Origin: an uncultured Verrucomicrobiales bacterium
Lineage (GTDB): Bacteria; Verrucomicrobiota; Verrucomicrobiia; Verrucomicrobiales; Akkermansiaceae
Assembly: GCA_937916135.1 (NCBI GenBank)
Contig: CALFTQ010000002.1
Span: 1-24,830 of the forward strand
Reading direction: 5' to 3'
Length of the DNA stretch: 24,830 nt
Shown here one piece after another: positions 1 through 7,496 of this stretch; the first letter of the stretch is position 1, and the number at the start of each line of letters is the position of its first letter. The position numbers were made by a program, and so were the translations under genes. The notes below the pieces were generated by a model. That model saw only the letters and a list, made by a program, of their open reading frames with translations, was not told the origin of the DNA and did no database searches.

Positions 1-556
1 CCTCTACCTTACCGGTGGCGTAGTCGAACTTGGTCTGGCAGTAGGTGAAGCCGTTGATACGGGAGATGATGTAGGCGGCGTCCTTGCCCAGGCCGTTCAG
101 GATGACGCGGAGGGGCTTCTGACGCACCTTGTTGGCGGAGCGGGCGATACCGATGGCGCCTTCTGCGGCGGCAAAGGACTCGTGACCGGCCAGGAAGCAG
201 AAGCACTCTGTCTCCTCGCGCAGGAGCATGGCGGCCAGGTTGCCGTGGCCCAGGCCCACCTTGCGGTCATCAGCCACAGAGCCGGGGATGCAGAAAGCCT
301 GCAGGCCTTCGCCGATGGCTTCGGCGGCGTCGGCAGCCTTGGTGCAGCCCTTCTTGATGGCGATGGCGGCGCCTACGGTGTAGGCCCAGCCGGCGTTCTC
401 GAAGGCGATGTTCTGGATGCCGCGCACGATTTCGCGCACGTCGATGCCCTTGTCAAGGCAGACCTTCTCGGCTTCCTCGCAGGAGCTGATACCGTACTGA
501 GCAAGAACCGGAAGGATCTGGTCGATACGACGGGAATAAGATTCAAAAAGAGGCAT
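1..556 (-). CDS. GGGtGRT family protein (partial, C-terminus outside window)
   Basis: The reading frame begins at the ATG at 556 (MPLFESYSRRIDQILPVLAQ) and runs off the left edge, so only about the first 185 residues are present. I recognise the family from memory by stretches such as AFENAGWAYTVGAAIAIKKG, AIGEGLQAFCIPGSVADDRK, LGHGNLAAMLLREETECF and LAGHESFAAAEGAIGIA. The family is named for a glycine-rich GGGtGRT motif in its C-terminal half, which lies outside this window. Its biochemical function is not established. It typically sits next to a NifU-like scaffold gene in anaerobes, and that is the arrangement here: the scaffold gene ends 26 nt upstream on the same strand, so the two are probably co-transcribed. 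No Shine-Dalgarno motif precedes the ATG; the preceding 15 nt are A/T-rich. Family assignment is fairly secure; any role in Fe-S metabolism is inferred from the neighbour. Confidence 0.82.
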   Translation of the reverse strand, partial: MPLFESYSRRIDQILPVLAQYGISSCEEAEKVCLDKGIDVREIVRGIQNIAFENAGWAYTVGAAIAIKKGCTKAADAAEAIGEGLQAFCIPGSVADDRKVGLGHGNLAAMLLREETECFCFLAGHESFAAAEGAIGIARSANKVRQKPLRVILNGLGKDAAYIISRINGFTYCQTKFDYATGKVE

Positions 557-582
557 AATCTTGTTCTATGTTTAGGGGTTCT

Positions 583-1275
583 TTACTCGTGGCGGGGGTC
601 GATGTACTTGGCGGCATCAGCAAAGCGGCCGTAGGAGCCGGTGTGCTTCTTCACAGCCTCGTTGGCGTCCATGCCCTTCTTGATGTCTTCCATCATCGGG
701 CCCATCTTCACATACTGGTAACCGGTGATTTCGCCGTCGGCATCCAGGGCGAGCTTGGTGATGTAGCCTTCAGCCAGCTCCAGGTAGCGGGCACCCTTGG
801 CCAGCGTGCCGTAGAGCGTGCCGGTCTGGGAGCGCAGGCCCTTGCCCAGGTCCTCAAGACCGGCGCCGATGGGCAGACCACCCTCAGAGTAGGCGCTCTG
901 GGTGCGGCCGTACACGATCTGGAGGAAGAGTTCGCGCATGGCGGTGTTGATGGCGTCGCACACGAGGTCGGTGTTCAGAGCCTCGAGCACGGTCTTGCCG
1001 GGCAGGATTTCAGAAGCCATGGCGGCGGAGTGGGTCATGCCGGAGCAGCCGATGGTTTCGACCAGGGCCTCCTGGATGATGCCCTGCTTCACATTGAGGG
1101 TCAGCTTGCAAGCGCCCTGCTGGGGAGCGCACCAACCCACACCGTGGGTCAGGCCGGAGATGTCCTCAATCTTGGTGGATTGCGTCCAGGCACCCTCCTG
1201 AGGGATGGGGGCGGGGCCGTGATTGCAGCCCTTCTTGACGCAACACATCTGTTCGACTTCGTGTGTGTACTGCAT
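583..1275 (-). CDS. NifU-like iron-sulfur cluster assembly scaffold protein
   Basis: This 230-residue protein resembles the NifU N-terminal (IscU-type) scaffold family in the variant found beside GGGtGRT genes. Visible features are an N-terminal cysteine cluster (C11, C12, C17), C49 and C56 in GWCAPQQGAC, and the scaffold-like segment IGCSGMTHSAAMASEIL with C77 around residues 75-90. These cysteines are plausible Fe-S or metal ligands. The C-terminal half (KLALDADGEITGYQYVKMGP, then a helical tail) is not part of classical IscU. It is the first gene of a two-gene minus-strand unit with the GGGtGRT gene and is preceded by a -10-like TATAAT. The start is the ATG at 1275; the 20 nt upstream contain no Shine-Dalgarno motif. 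Whether it really builds clusters, and for which clients, cannot be told from sequence. Confidence 0.8.
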   Translation of the reverse strand: MQYTHEVEQMCCVKKGCNHGPAPIPQEGAWTQSTKIEDISGLTHGVGWCAPQQGACKLTLNVKQGIIQEALVETIGCSGMTHSAAMASEILPGKTVLEALNTDLVCDAINTAMRELFLQIVYGRTQSAYSEGGLPIGAGLEDLGKGLRSQTGTLYGTLAKGARYLELAEGYITKLALDADGEITGYQYVKMGPMMEDIKKGMDANEAVKKHTGSYGRFADAAKYIDPRHE

Positions 1276-1341
1276 AATAATGGATTAGTTATGATGAGAA
1301 AATGCTCGGCACCGGCAACGAGCGCCAGTGATACCTTGCTG

Positions 1342-1375
1342 CCGCTATTATAGCGGTTTTTCCAAAAGATGCGAG
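1342..1375 (-). promoter_or_regulatory. Putative promoter with overlapping palindrome, NifU-like operon
   Basis: On the minus strand a perfect TATAAT (1347-1352) lies about 70 nt upstream of the NifU-like ATG. A -35 at 17-bp spacing (about 1370-1375, CTCGCA) is weak. The -10 is embedded in the perfect inverted repeat CCGCTA-TTA-TAGCGG (1342-1356). The palindrome could be an operator or a small hairpin; on the plus strand it is followed by TTTTT, so it could also be a short terminator in that direction. Assignment is tentative. Confidence 0.4.
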
Positions 1376-1410
1376 CACAAAATCTGCACAAAGCGAACAA
1401 AAACACCCCA

Positions 1411-1436
1411 CCGCACCCGGCGCACAACCGGGGCGG
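1411..1436 (-). terminator. Intrinsic terminator of eno
   Basis: Downstream of the eno stop codon the minus strand folds into CCGC-CCCGG, a 7-nt loop, CCGGG-T-GCGG: nine base pairs with one bulged T. It is followed by TGGGGTGTTTTTG, giving a GC-rich stem with a U-rich tail. It separates eno from the NifU-like operon. Confidence 0.7.
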
Positions 1437-1463
1437 CAGGGATAATGAATATTTCGGGGCTCG

Positions 1464-2741
1464 TCAGCAGCCGTAGCGGGCGGCGGCGCCAAGCTTCTCC
1501 TCGATGCGCAGCAGCTGGTTATACTTTGCCAGGCGGTCTGCGCGGGAGAGGGAGCCGGTCTTGATCTGCCCGGCATTGGTGGCCACTGCCAGGTCGGCGA
1601 TGAAGGAATCCTCCGTCTCGCCGCTGCGGTGGGAGATGACGGCGGTGTATGCATTGGTGGTGGCCAGGCGCACGGCCTCGAAGGTCTCGCTCAGCGAGCC
1701 GATCTGGTTCAGTTTCACCAGGATGGAATTGGCCACGCCGCGGTCGATACCCTTGCGGAGGAAGTCCACATTGGTCACGAAGAGGTCATCGCCCACGAGC
1801 TGGCAGCGGTTGCCGATGGTGTCGGTCAGGTGCTTCCAGCCCTCCCAGTCGTTTTCGGCGCAGCCGTCCTCGATGGAGATGATGGGGTAGCGCTTGATGA
1901 GGTCTTCGTAGTACGCAGTGAGCTGCCCGGCGGTGAGCTTATCGCCCGTGCTCTTCTTGAATACGTAGAGCCCGCTCTCCGCATCATAGAACTCGGAGCT
2001 GGCCACATCCAGCGCCAGGGCCACTTCCCTGCCCGGCTCGTAGCCGGCCTCCTCGATAGCCGCCACGATGGTATCCAACGCTTCATCCGCACTGTGCAGG
2101 TTGGGGGCATAGCCGCCCTCATCGCCCACGGCGGTGCTCAGCCCCTTCCGGCGCAGTACCCCGGCCAGCGAGTGGAACACCTCTGCGCCGCAGCGCAGCG
2201 CTTCGCGGAAGGTGGGCAGCCCGCGCGGGATAATCATGAACTCCTGGAAGTCGATGGGGGCATCGGAGTGAGCCCCGGCGTTCAGCACATTCATCATGGG
2301 CACCGGCAGGATATGCGCGTTCGGCCCGCCCAGATAGCGGAAGAGCGGCTGCCCGGTGGCCCAGGCCGCGGCGCGCGCCGTAGCCAGCGAAATGGCCAGC
2401 ACCGCATTCGCGCCCACCCGGCTCTTGTTCGGCGTGCCGTCCACCTCGCGCATGCGGGCATCCACCGCAATCTGATTGGTGGCATCCATGCCCACCAGCG
2501 CAGCGGCTAAATCCGTGTTTGCGTACTCCACTGCCTTGAGCACGCCTTTGCCACGGTAGCGGCTCTTATCGCCATCGCGCAGCTCGCAGGCCTCGTGCTC
2601 GCCGGTGGAGGCCCCGCTCGGCACCGAAGCGTGCCCGTATGAGCCGCCGGCCAGCTCCACCACGGCTTCTACCGTCGGGTTCCCGCGGGAATCCAGTATC
2701 TCCCGCGCCTGTATCTTCGTTATGCTCGTTTTCATTGTCAT
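1464..2741 (-). CDS. eno: Enolase (phosphopyruvate hydratase)
   Basis: Enolase converts 2-phosphoglycerate to phosphoenolpyruvate in cytoplasmic glycolysis and gluconeogenesis. At 425 residues the protein has normal family length. Conserved active-site residues are visible by alignment with known enolases: H158, E167 and E208 (VGDEGGYAPN), the Mg2+ ligands D245, E291 (ISIEDGC) and D318 (GDDLFVTN), the catalytic K343 (ILVKLNQIGS), H371 (SHRSGETED) and K394 (QIKTGSLSRADRLAKYNQ). The N-terminal domain shows EILDSRGNPTVE and the SVPSGASTGEHE loop. Two in-frame ATGs at 2741 and 2735 (MTMKTS or MKTS) are both possible; I took the first, which has a weak GAAG 5-9 nt upstream. The gene is monocistronic, with its own promoter and terminator. 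This is one of the most secure calls in the window. Confidence 0.98.
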   Translation of the reverse strand: MTMKTSITKIQAREILDSRGNPTVEAVVELAGGSYGHASVPSGASTGEHEACELRDGDKSRYRGKGVLKAVEYANTDLAAALVGMDATNQIAVDARMREVDGTPNKSRVGANAVLAISLATARAAAWATGQPLFRYLGGPNAHILPVPMMNVLNAGAHSDAPIDFQEFMIIPRGLPTFREALRCGAEVFHSLAGVLRRKGLSTAVGDEGGYAPNLHSADEALDTIVAAIEEAGYEPGREVALALDVASSEFYDAESGLYVFKKSTGDKLTAGQLTAYYEDLIKRYPIISIEDGCAENDWEGWKHLTDTIGNRCQLVGDDLFVTNVDFLRKGIDRGVANSILVKLNQIGSLSETFEAVRLATTNAYTAVISHRSGETEDSFIADLAVATNAGQIKTGSLSRADRLAKYNQLLRIEEKLGAAARYGC

Positions 2742-2788
2742 TAATTCTTCGTATTAGTGCTTTCTAACTTTGATTTCTTGCTGGCGCC

Positions 2789-2817
2789 ACTTTATCACAT
2801 TCCCTACCTCATTGCAA
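2789..2817 (-). promoter_or_regulatory. Putative sigma-70-type promoter of eno
   Basis: On the minus strand TTGCAA (2812-2817) and TAAAGT (2789-2794) are separated by 17 bp. This predicts a leader of about 40 nt before the eno ATG. It lies in an A/T-rich stretch that contrasts with the flanking genes. Prediction by motif only. Confidence 0.5.
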
Positions 2818-2899
2818 GACTTTTTGTTTGTTTTGTCTAACTTTTTTCACGAAGCGCCGGTTTTTATGTCCATAATCAGGTAAATTGATGTTTGTCGTT

Positions 2900-2968
2900 G
2901 TCGGGGCACGGGACTTCAGTCCCGAAATAACGGTGCTTCCAATCGGGACTGAAGTCCCGTGCTCCGAC
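2900..2968. repeat. Composite palindromic repeat (inverted 25-mers, each with its own hairpin)
   Basis: Two 25-bp arms, 2900-2924 and 2944-2968, are inverted copies matching at 24 of 25 positions, separated by 19 bp. Each arm also contains the self-complementary core CGGGACT-TC-AGTCCCG or its inverse. The unit can therefore fold as two small hairpins or as one long cruciform. A single arm of the same family recurs at 24133-24156, so it is a dispersed element. It lies in the 414-bp gap between divergent eno and the pseudopilin gene. It has no coding potential I would defend; the gap otherwise holds the two promoters. Confidence 0.85.
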
Positions 2969-3097
2969 AGAGTTCCCCCACAAATTCTGATTTATCGAGC
3001 AGAGGGGGGGTATTCTTACAAAATGTGGCTGATATTTCTATTGCTTCAAAATCTTTGGGGCGCGTGAGGATTTTTTGAAACAATACGAAATTGCAGC

Positions 3098-3126
3098 TTG
3101 CCAGCGAGCGGTACGCATGGTATAAA
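3098..3126 (+). promoter_or_regulatory. Putative promoter of the pseudopilin gene
   Basis: TTGCCA (3098-3103) and TATAAA (3121-3126) are spaced by exactly 17 bp. The predicted start near 3133 would give a leader of about 23 nt. An AAGGAG at 3127-3132 lies 23 nt before the ATG, too far to act as a normal ribosome-binding site, and it may not be transcribed. Confidence 0.6.
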
Positions 3127-3155
3127 TAAGGAGTCCGATAAATCCATCTATTACC

Positions 3156-3917
3156 ATGAAAGTATCTGCACTCAATAAGAAGAAAGGTTTCACCCTTATC
3201 GAGCTTATGGTGGTGATTGCCATTCTGGCAGCCCTTGCCTCTATCGGTTACGGCCCCATCATCGACCACATGAACGACGGTGACCGCCAGAAGGCCAGCT
3301 CCAACCTGAAGTCTCTGCACACAGTGCTGCAGGGATTCAAGACCGACCAGGGCAGCTACCCCTGCGACAGCACCGCTGAGCGTCTGCAGGAAGAGAAGCC
3401 GGACCTGAACTTTGGCGCCCTGACCGGCGACAACTCCAACGCCTACTTCCGCCAGGTTTACTACTCCCCCTCCAACGTATCTGAAAAGCCCTTCTTTGCC
3501 AAGGTGAACTGCAACGGCCTGAATGTGGTGAACGAAGGTGACGAGAAGCTGGCCAACGGCGCCGCTCTTTCCCGCGGTGAAAACGCCATGGCATACGTGA
3601 TGCGCAAGAACAGCGAAGACCCGGCCATCAAGGACGGCGTGAGCAAGTCCAACGCCCCGCTGGCTATCTGCGGTATCTACCCGAACGCCGCCCCCTACTC
3701 CGGTGACCAGCTTGCGTTCGATGGCACCTCCTTCCGCGGGCACGCCTTCATGCTCTCCTGCGACGGTTCCGTGAAGGATCTGGAGCGCGACCTGGAAGAA
3801 GACGAGCAGTCCGATGGCGACAAATACATCATGAGCGCCGGCAAGAGCCTCTTCCCCGAGACCAAGAAGGGCCGCTCCACTGCTGATGGCTACCTCGTGC
3901 TCAGCCCGGAGAAGTAA
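3156..3917 (+). CDS. Type II pseudopilin / prepilin-type N-terminal methylation protein
   Basis: The 253-residue protein begins with the type IV pilin-like signal KKKGFTLIELMVVIAILAAL. A prepilin peptidase would cleave between G11 and F12, leaving F12 to be methylated and E16 at the conserved +5 position. One hydrophobic helix (about residues 12-33) follows, then an exported domain. The early part (KASSNLKSLHTVLQGFKTDQGSYP) is the GspG-like helix. The rest resembles the secreted domains of Verrucomicrobiota and Planctomycetota pseudopilins and ends with SCDGSVKDL and an acidic segment (LERDLEEDEQSDGD). No secretion-system or pilus genes adjoin it, so its partner machine is encoded elsewhere. 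It stands alone between its own promoter and terminator. The fold class is secure; the specific role (major versus minor pseudopilin, T2SS versus pilus) is open. Confidence 0.88.
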   Translation: MKVSALNKKKGFTLIELMVVIAILAALASIGYGPIIDHMNDGDRQKASSNLKSLHTVLQGFKTDQGSYPCDSTAERLQEEKPDLNFGALTGDNSNAYFRQVYYSPSNVSEKPFFAKVNCNGLNVVNEGDEKLANGAALSRGENAMAYVMRKNSEDPAIKDGVSKSNAPLAICGIYPNAAPYSGDQLAFDGTSFRGHAFMLSCDGSVKDLERDLEEDEQSDGDKYIMSAGKSLFPETKKGRSTADGYLVLSPEK

Positions 3918-3948
3918 TCCCCGCTCTGCATAAAGACATTTAAAACAC

Positions 3949-3976
3949 AGCCCGCGTTCCGACTGGAACGCGGGCT
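3949..3976 (+). terminator. Intrinsic terminator of the pseudopilin gene
   Basis: A perfect 12-bp stem AGCCCGCGTTCC / GGAACGCGGGCT with a GACT loop lies 32 nt after the stop codon. It is followed by GATTCTTACTT, a poor U-tract. It stands between convergent genes, with ispH ending at 4046 on the other strand, and could terminate both. Confidence 0.75.
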
Positions 3977-4045
3977 GATTCTTACTTGATAAACCAAGCG
4001 AAGGAGGCAAGCGGGAACACGGGGCATCGCAACCCCGCTCCGGCA

Positions 4046-5251
4046 TCAGATTTCACCACATCCGCAAAGCTCCGCGATGCGGCAGATAACCGCCTCAATC
4101 ACATTGGCAGGGCAGGATGCGCCGGCGGTTACGCCAATCTGCAGTTCGCGCTCCGGGTGCTTGAACCAAGGCGGCAGCGGGCGCACCACTTCCTTCTTCT
4201 GCTCCAGGTCAAAGCAACGGATGCGCTGCGGCCTCAGCAGGCAATCTGCGGTAGAAACAAAGAAGGTCGGCACTTTTTTCGCGGCAATATGAGCCAGGTG
4301 AGTGGTGTTTGAGCTATTGTAACCACCGATGATGAACATGGCATCCAAGGGGCGCTCCAGCAGGGCAAAGAGAGCGTTCTGCCTGTCCTGCGTGGCGCCG
4401 CAGATGGTATCGAACATGTGGAAACGCTCATCGCTTCCATCACGCTCCACCACGGCGGCACGCAGCATCTCCTGAATCTCTGCTGTTTCGGATTTCAGCA
4501 TGGTGGTCTGGTTCGCCAGCCCGATTTCTGCCAGGTGCACATCCGGATCAAAGCCCGGCGAATAACTGCCGGAGAAATGCTGCATGAAAGCAGCCTTATC
4601 GCCCCGGCCATTCAGGTAGTCTGCCACCAGGCGGGCATCTGCCGCATTGAATACGACCAGGAAATTCCCCTTACCATCTGCCCCCTGAGACTGCGAGGCC
4701 GTGGCCATGCTTTCCTCATGCTTCGCCTTGCCATGGATGATGCTGGTAACACCTGCGGCAGCGTATGTGCGCACCCGCTGCCACACCTTGATGACATTAC
4801 CACAGGTGCTGTCCACCAGGGTCACTCCCCTGCTCTCCAGGCGGCGGCGCAGCGCCACCGGCACGCCGAAGGCAGGCATAATCACCACATCCTCCGGGGT
4901 AAGGGCATCATAGGCCGGGTCATCCATCTTCCACGGCAGGTGCTGCAGCCCCAGCGCATCCAGCTGGGCGTTCACATCCGGGTTGTGAATAATCTCGCCA
5001 ATGAGCCAGATGCGCCTGTCCTTGAACAGGCGGCAGGCAGCGTAGGCAATCTCGATGGCGCGTTTCACGCCATCGCAGAAACCGAATGACTCTGCCAGGA
5101 AAAGACGCACGCCGGGCAGCTCCAGCTCGTTCCCCTGCTCGCGGATACAATCCACCAGCGGGCTCTGGAAGCGGGCTAAATCCTGCGCCACCTGGGCCAT
5201 CACCTCAGGCCGGCGCACATTCACCGGCCTGTTCACTTTTTCAGCTGCCAT
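4046..5251 (-). CDS. ispH: 4-hydroxy-3-methylbut-2-enyl diphosphate reductase (IspH/LytB), long form
   Basis: IspH performs the last step of the MEP isoprenoid pathway, reducing HMBPP to IPP and DMAPP with a [4Fe-4S] cluster. The three cluster cysteines are visible: C59 in FGFCDGVKRAIEIAY, C150 in DSTCGNVIKVWQRV and C284 in FDTICGATQDRQNAL. Other family blocks are EIIHNPDVN, IIHGKAKHEES, NQTTMLKSETAEI, IIGGYNSSNTTHLAHIA and the C-terminal TAGASCPANVIEAVI. At 401 residues it is longer than the roughly 315-residue E. coli enzyme and resembles the long form of cyanobacteria and plastids, with about 45 extra N-terminal residues. It begins 4 nt after the stop of the Aas-like gene, so the two form an operon. 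No Shine-Dalgarno motif is visible. The call is secure. Confidence 0.96.
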   Translation of the reverse strand: MAAEKVNRPVNVRRPEVMAQVAQDLARFQSPLVDCIREQGNELELPGVRLFLAESFGFCDGVKRAIEIAYAACRLFKDRRIWLIGEIIHNPDVNAQLDALGLQHLPWKMDDPAYDALTPEDVVIMPAFGVPVALRRRLESRGVTLVDSTCGNVIKVWQRVRTYAAAGVTSIIHGKAKHEESMATASQSQGADGKGNFLVVFNAADARLVADYLNGRGDKAAFMQHFSGSYSPGFDPDVHLAEIGLANQTTMLKSETAEIQEMLRAAVVERDGSDERFHMFDTICGATQDRQNALFALLERPLDAMFIIGGYNSSNTTHLAHIAAKKVPTFFVSTADCLLRPQRIRCFDLEQKKEVVRPLPPWFKHPERELQIGVTAGASCPANVIEAVICRIAELCGCGEI

Positions 5252-5255
5252 AGAA

Positions 5256-7430
5256 TCAGTGCGGAATATTCAGTGCCTCATAGGCCAGGATCTGGCATCC
5301 CTTCAGGTCCATCTTACCGGTGGGCAGCGCGGGGATGGCTTCCACGGGGATAATCTCACGCGGGGCCCACAGGCGCGGCAGGCCCTGAGCCACCAGGTGA
5401 TTCTTGATATCCTCCAGCGCCTGATTCAGCTGCCCCTGATGCACAGCCGAAAGCAGCACCAGGGCCTCGCCCTTGGCGGCATCCGGCACCCCCATGACGG
5501 CCACGGCACGACCGGTAAAACCTTCCGGCAGCTCCACGAAATCCTCGATGGCGTTCTCCACCACCTCGTGCGGCACCATCTCGCCACCAATCTTGGAGAA
5601 GCGGGAGCGGCGGCCACCCAGTGTCAGGAATCCGTTCAGGTCCACAGAGCCCAGGTCACCGGTCTTGAACCAGCCATCGCGGAAGATTTCTGCATTGAGA
5701 TCCTCGCGGCCAATATAGCCGCTGAACACATTCGGCCCCTTGAACCAGATCATACCCTGCTCCGAAATCGGCAGACGCACGTTGTCGTCATCCGGGTCGG
5801 TCACCCGCACCGCCAGGCCGGGCATAAGCTGACCGATGGAGCCCATCTTGACGCCGGGCACATAGTAAGGCTGCTCTGCCGTGGGGCCGATTTCATCCAG
5901 GTTCACGCCGCAGACCGGAGTGGTTTCCGTCAGGCCGTAGCCCTCCAGCAGCTTCTTGCCGCACTTGGCTTCGAACTCATCCGCCAGGGTCTTCTGCAGT
6001 TTCTCAGCCCCCACCACGAAATACTTCACGCTGTCGTAGGTATTTGCCTTGGCGCGGCGCAGCATGCTGCGGGCAAAGGTCGGGGTGGAGACAACAATGA
6101 CGCACTTGTGTTTCTCAATCAGGTCATTCAGGCTCTTGGCCTCCAGCGGCGAGGGGAAGGTCACCATGCCGAAGCCATACAGCAGGGGCATCACCGTGGT
6201 AATAGCCAGGCCGAAGCTGTGGAAAATGGGCAGGCTGCAAAGAATCGGACTACCCTCCGGCACCCAGGCCTTGCTGAGAAGCTGAGCAATATTGGAAATG
6301 AGCATGCGGTGGGTGATGGGCACCCCCTTCGGCTCGCCGGAGGAACCGGAGGTGAACAGCAGCGCCACCTCGTCATCACCGCTGCGGTCATCCAGCCCGA
6401 ATGTCTTGGCAATCAGCGGCATGGGAGCCATCTTGGCAAAGGTCACCCAGCCGGCAATGGCGGGCATCCCCAGGCTCTTGAGAGTCTTATCCAGGTGGAT
6501 AATGGACTCCCCCTTGGGCCAGGGGAACTGGGGCAGCTTGCTCATGAAGGCACGCGCCGTCACAAAATGCTTGATGCCGCTCTGCCGCACAATGCTCTCG
6601 AACGCGCCATCGGAAGAGGTATAGTTGATATTCACCGGAACAATGCCGGCCAGGAAGCAGGCGATATTGGCAATGACGCCGCCCTTGCCCGGGGGCAAGA
6701 TGATACCCAGGCGAGGTTCCTTCACATTCTTCTTCATCCAGCGGGAAAGAGCCATGGCCACGCCCAGCATCTTGCCATACGGCAGGCTCGTGCCATCCAG
6801 CCCATCCACCAATTCTACAGAGGCATTCTTGCGCATACCCTCCACGATGAGACGGGTCAGCGATTTATTGAACACCGGGTTCTCGCTGTAGCGCTTGCAG
6901 CCGACCTCCAGCCACACCTCCAGCAGGCGCTCACCGGTCTGCGGGCCGGGCTGCAGCTTGGGCAGGATGTCGATGGTGAGAATGTCATAGTCGTTGCCGG
7001 AGGTAAAGGCGCGGCGGATATGGTTGCGATACATGCCCACAAAAACAGGTACGGGGGCAATATGCAGGGCACCCAGCTGCATCATGAAGGGCATGGGCAC
7101 ATCCGAGTTCGTGCCGATGATGCTGTTCGGCCGCCCCGGAATATAAAGCACATCCTTACCCTCCTGCATGAGCTCCATGAGCTTTTCACGCAGGGTGCGG
7201 CTGTCGCTCTTGCGGAAATTGAAAGTCAACACCTTGCAACCACTCTTTTTCACCACCTTCATAACAGCCGGTGAGGGATACAGCACATCCTCAATCATGA
7301 GGGCCACACCTTCCGCCCCTCCAAGAGTCTTGAGGATGGCGGCGAGTGCGACTTCATCCACTCGGTTGGCGATATAAAATGACGGCTGAGAGGGGCGCGA
7401 CTCGGCCCCGTAAATTCTTGTTGTTGCCAT
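5256..7430 (-). CDS. Aas-like acyl-activating enzyme (AMP-binding synthetase with degenerate acyltransferase domain)
   Basis: Residues about 200-724 form an ANL-superfamily acyl-CoA/acyl-ACP synthetase. The phosphate-binding motif is FTSGSSGEPKG near residue 360; EGYGLTETTPV, DGWFKTGDLG and RFSKIGGEMVPHE follow, and the C-terminal catalytic lysine is in PTGKMDLKG. The first ~195 residues look like the C-terminal half of a PlsC-type lysophospholipid acyltransferase (QEGKDVLYIPGRPNS, then APVPVFVGMYRN). They lack the HX4D motif, and FPEGTR-like residues are replaced by YIPGRPN. The layout matches E. coli Aas (acyltransferase plus acyl-ACP synthetase) with the first domain eroded. I chose the ATG at 7430 rather than an upstream TTG at 7448 because a near-perfect promoter ends 6 nt before it. 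ispH follows 4 nt downstream. Synthetase activity is secure; the substrate (ACP or CoA, acyl length) is not known. Confidence 0.85.
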   Translation of the reverse strand: MATTRIYGAESRPSQPSFYIANRVDEVALAAILKTLGGAEGVALMIEDVLYPSPAVMKVVKKSGCKVLTFNFRKSDSRTLREKLMELMQEGKDVLYIPGRPNSIIGTNSDVPMPFMMQLGALHIAPVPVFVGMYRNHIRRAFTSGNDYDILTIDILPKLQPGPQTGERLLEVWLEVGCKRYSENPVFNKSLTRLIVEGMRKNASVELVDGLDGTSLPYGKMLGVAMALSRWMKKNVKEPRLGIILPPGKGGVIANIACFLAGIVPVNINYTSSDGAFESIVRQSGIKHFVTARAFMSKLPQFPWPKGESIIHLDKTLKSLGMPAIAGWVTFAKMAPMPLIAKTFGLDDRSGDDEVALLFTSGSSGEPKGVPITHRMLISNIAQLLSKAWVPEGSPILCSLPIFHSFGLAITTVMPLLYGFGMVTFPSPLEAKSLNDLIEKHKCVIVVSTPTFARSMLRRAKANTYDSVKYFVVGAEKLQKTLADEFEAKCGKKLLEGYGLTETTPVCGVNLDEIGPTAEQPYYVPGVKMGSIGQLMPGLAVRVTDPDDDNVRLPISEQGMIWFKGPNVFSGYIGREDLNAEIFRDGWFKTGDLGSVDLNGFLTLGGRRSRFSKIGGEMVPHEVVENAIEDFVELPEGFTGRAVAVMGVPDAAKGEALVLLSAVHQGQLNQALEDIKNHLVAQGLPRLWAPREIIPVEAIPALPTGKMDLKGCQILAYEALNIPH

Positions 7431-7436
7431 ACGTCC

Positions 7437-7464
7437 ATTATACAGCAACCTGAGCTTTTGTCAA
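7437..7464 (-). promoter_or_regulatory. Near-consensus promoter, predicted leaderless start of the Aas-like gene
   Basis: TTGACA (7459-7464) and TATAAT (7437-7442) match both consensus hexamers with 16-bp spacing. Only 6 nt separate the -10 from the ATG at 7430, so the predicted transcript starts at or beside the A of the start codon. This rules out the upstream TTG as a start if the promoter is used. Confidence 0.75.
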
Positions 7465-7479
7465 CAAAGCAATGCTTTG
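7465..7479. promoter_or_regulatory. Palindrome abutting the -35 of the Aas-like gene
   Basis: CAAAGC-AAT-GCTTTG is a perfect 6-bp inverted repeat directly upstream of the -35 hexamer. It may be an operator or part of a weak terminator for the upstream GYF-RDD gene, whose stop is at 7497. Nothing in the sequence decides between these. Confidence 0.35.
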
Positions 7480-7496
7480 CTTTCCTAGCAAAAAAA

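Noticed and set aside
2885..3067. 60-codon open frame on the plus strand in the eno-pseudopilin gap
   Set aside because: Most of it is the palindromic repeat translated (GARDFSPEIT and onward), with no promoter or conserved domain.
2916..4046. 376-codon open frame on the minus strand opposite the pseudopilin gene
   Set aside because: It is antisense to a well-supported pseudopilin gene, crosses that gene's terminator and promoter and the palindromic repeat, and shows no recognisable domain.
5055..7274. 739-codon open frame on the plus strand
   Set aside because: It lies antisense to ispH and the Aas-like gene, both with clear motifs. Its His/Gln/Gly-rich translation is typical of a shadow frame in GC-rich DNA.
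7431..7448. TTG start giving a 730-residue Aas-like protein
   Set aside because: The TTG lies upstream of the -10 box of a near-consensus promoter, so it would not be on the transcript. The ATG at 7430 is preferred.
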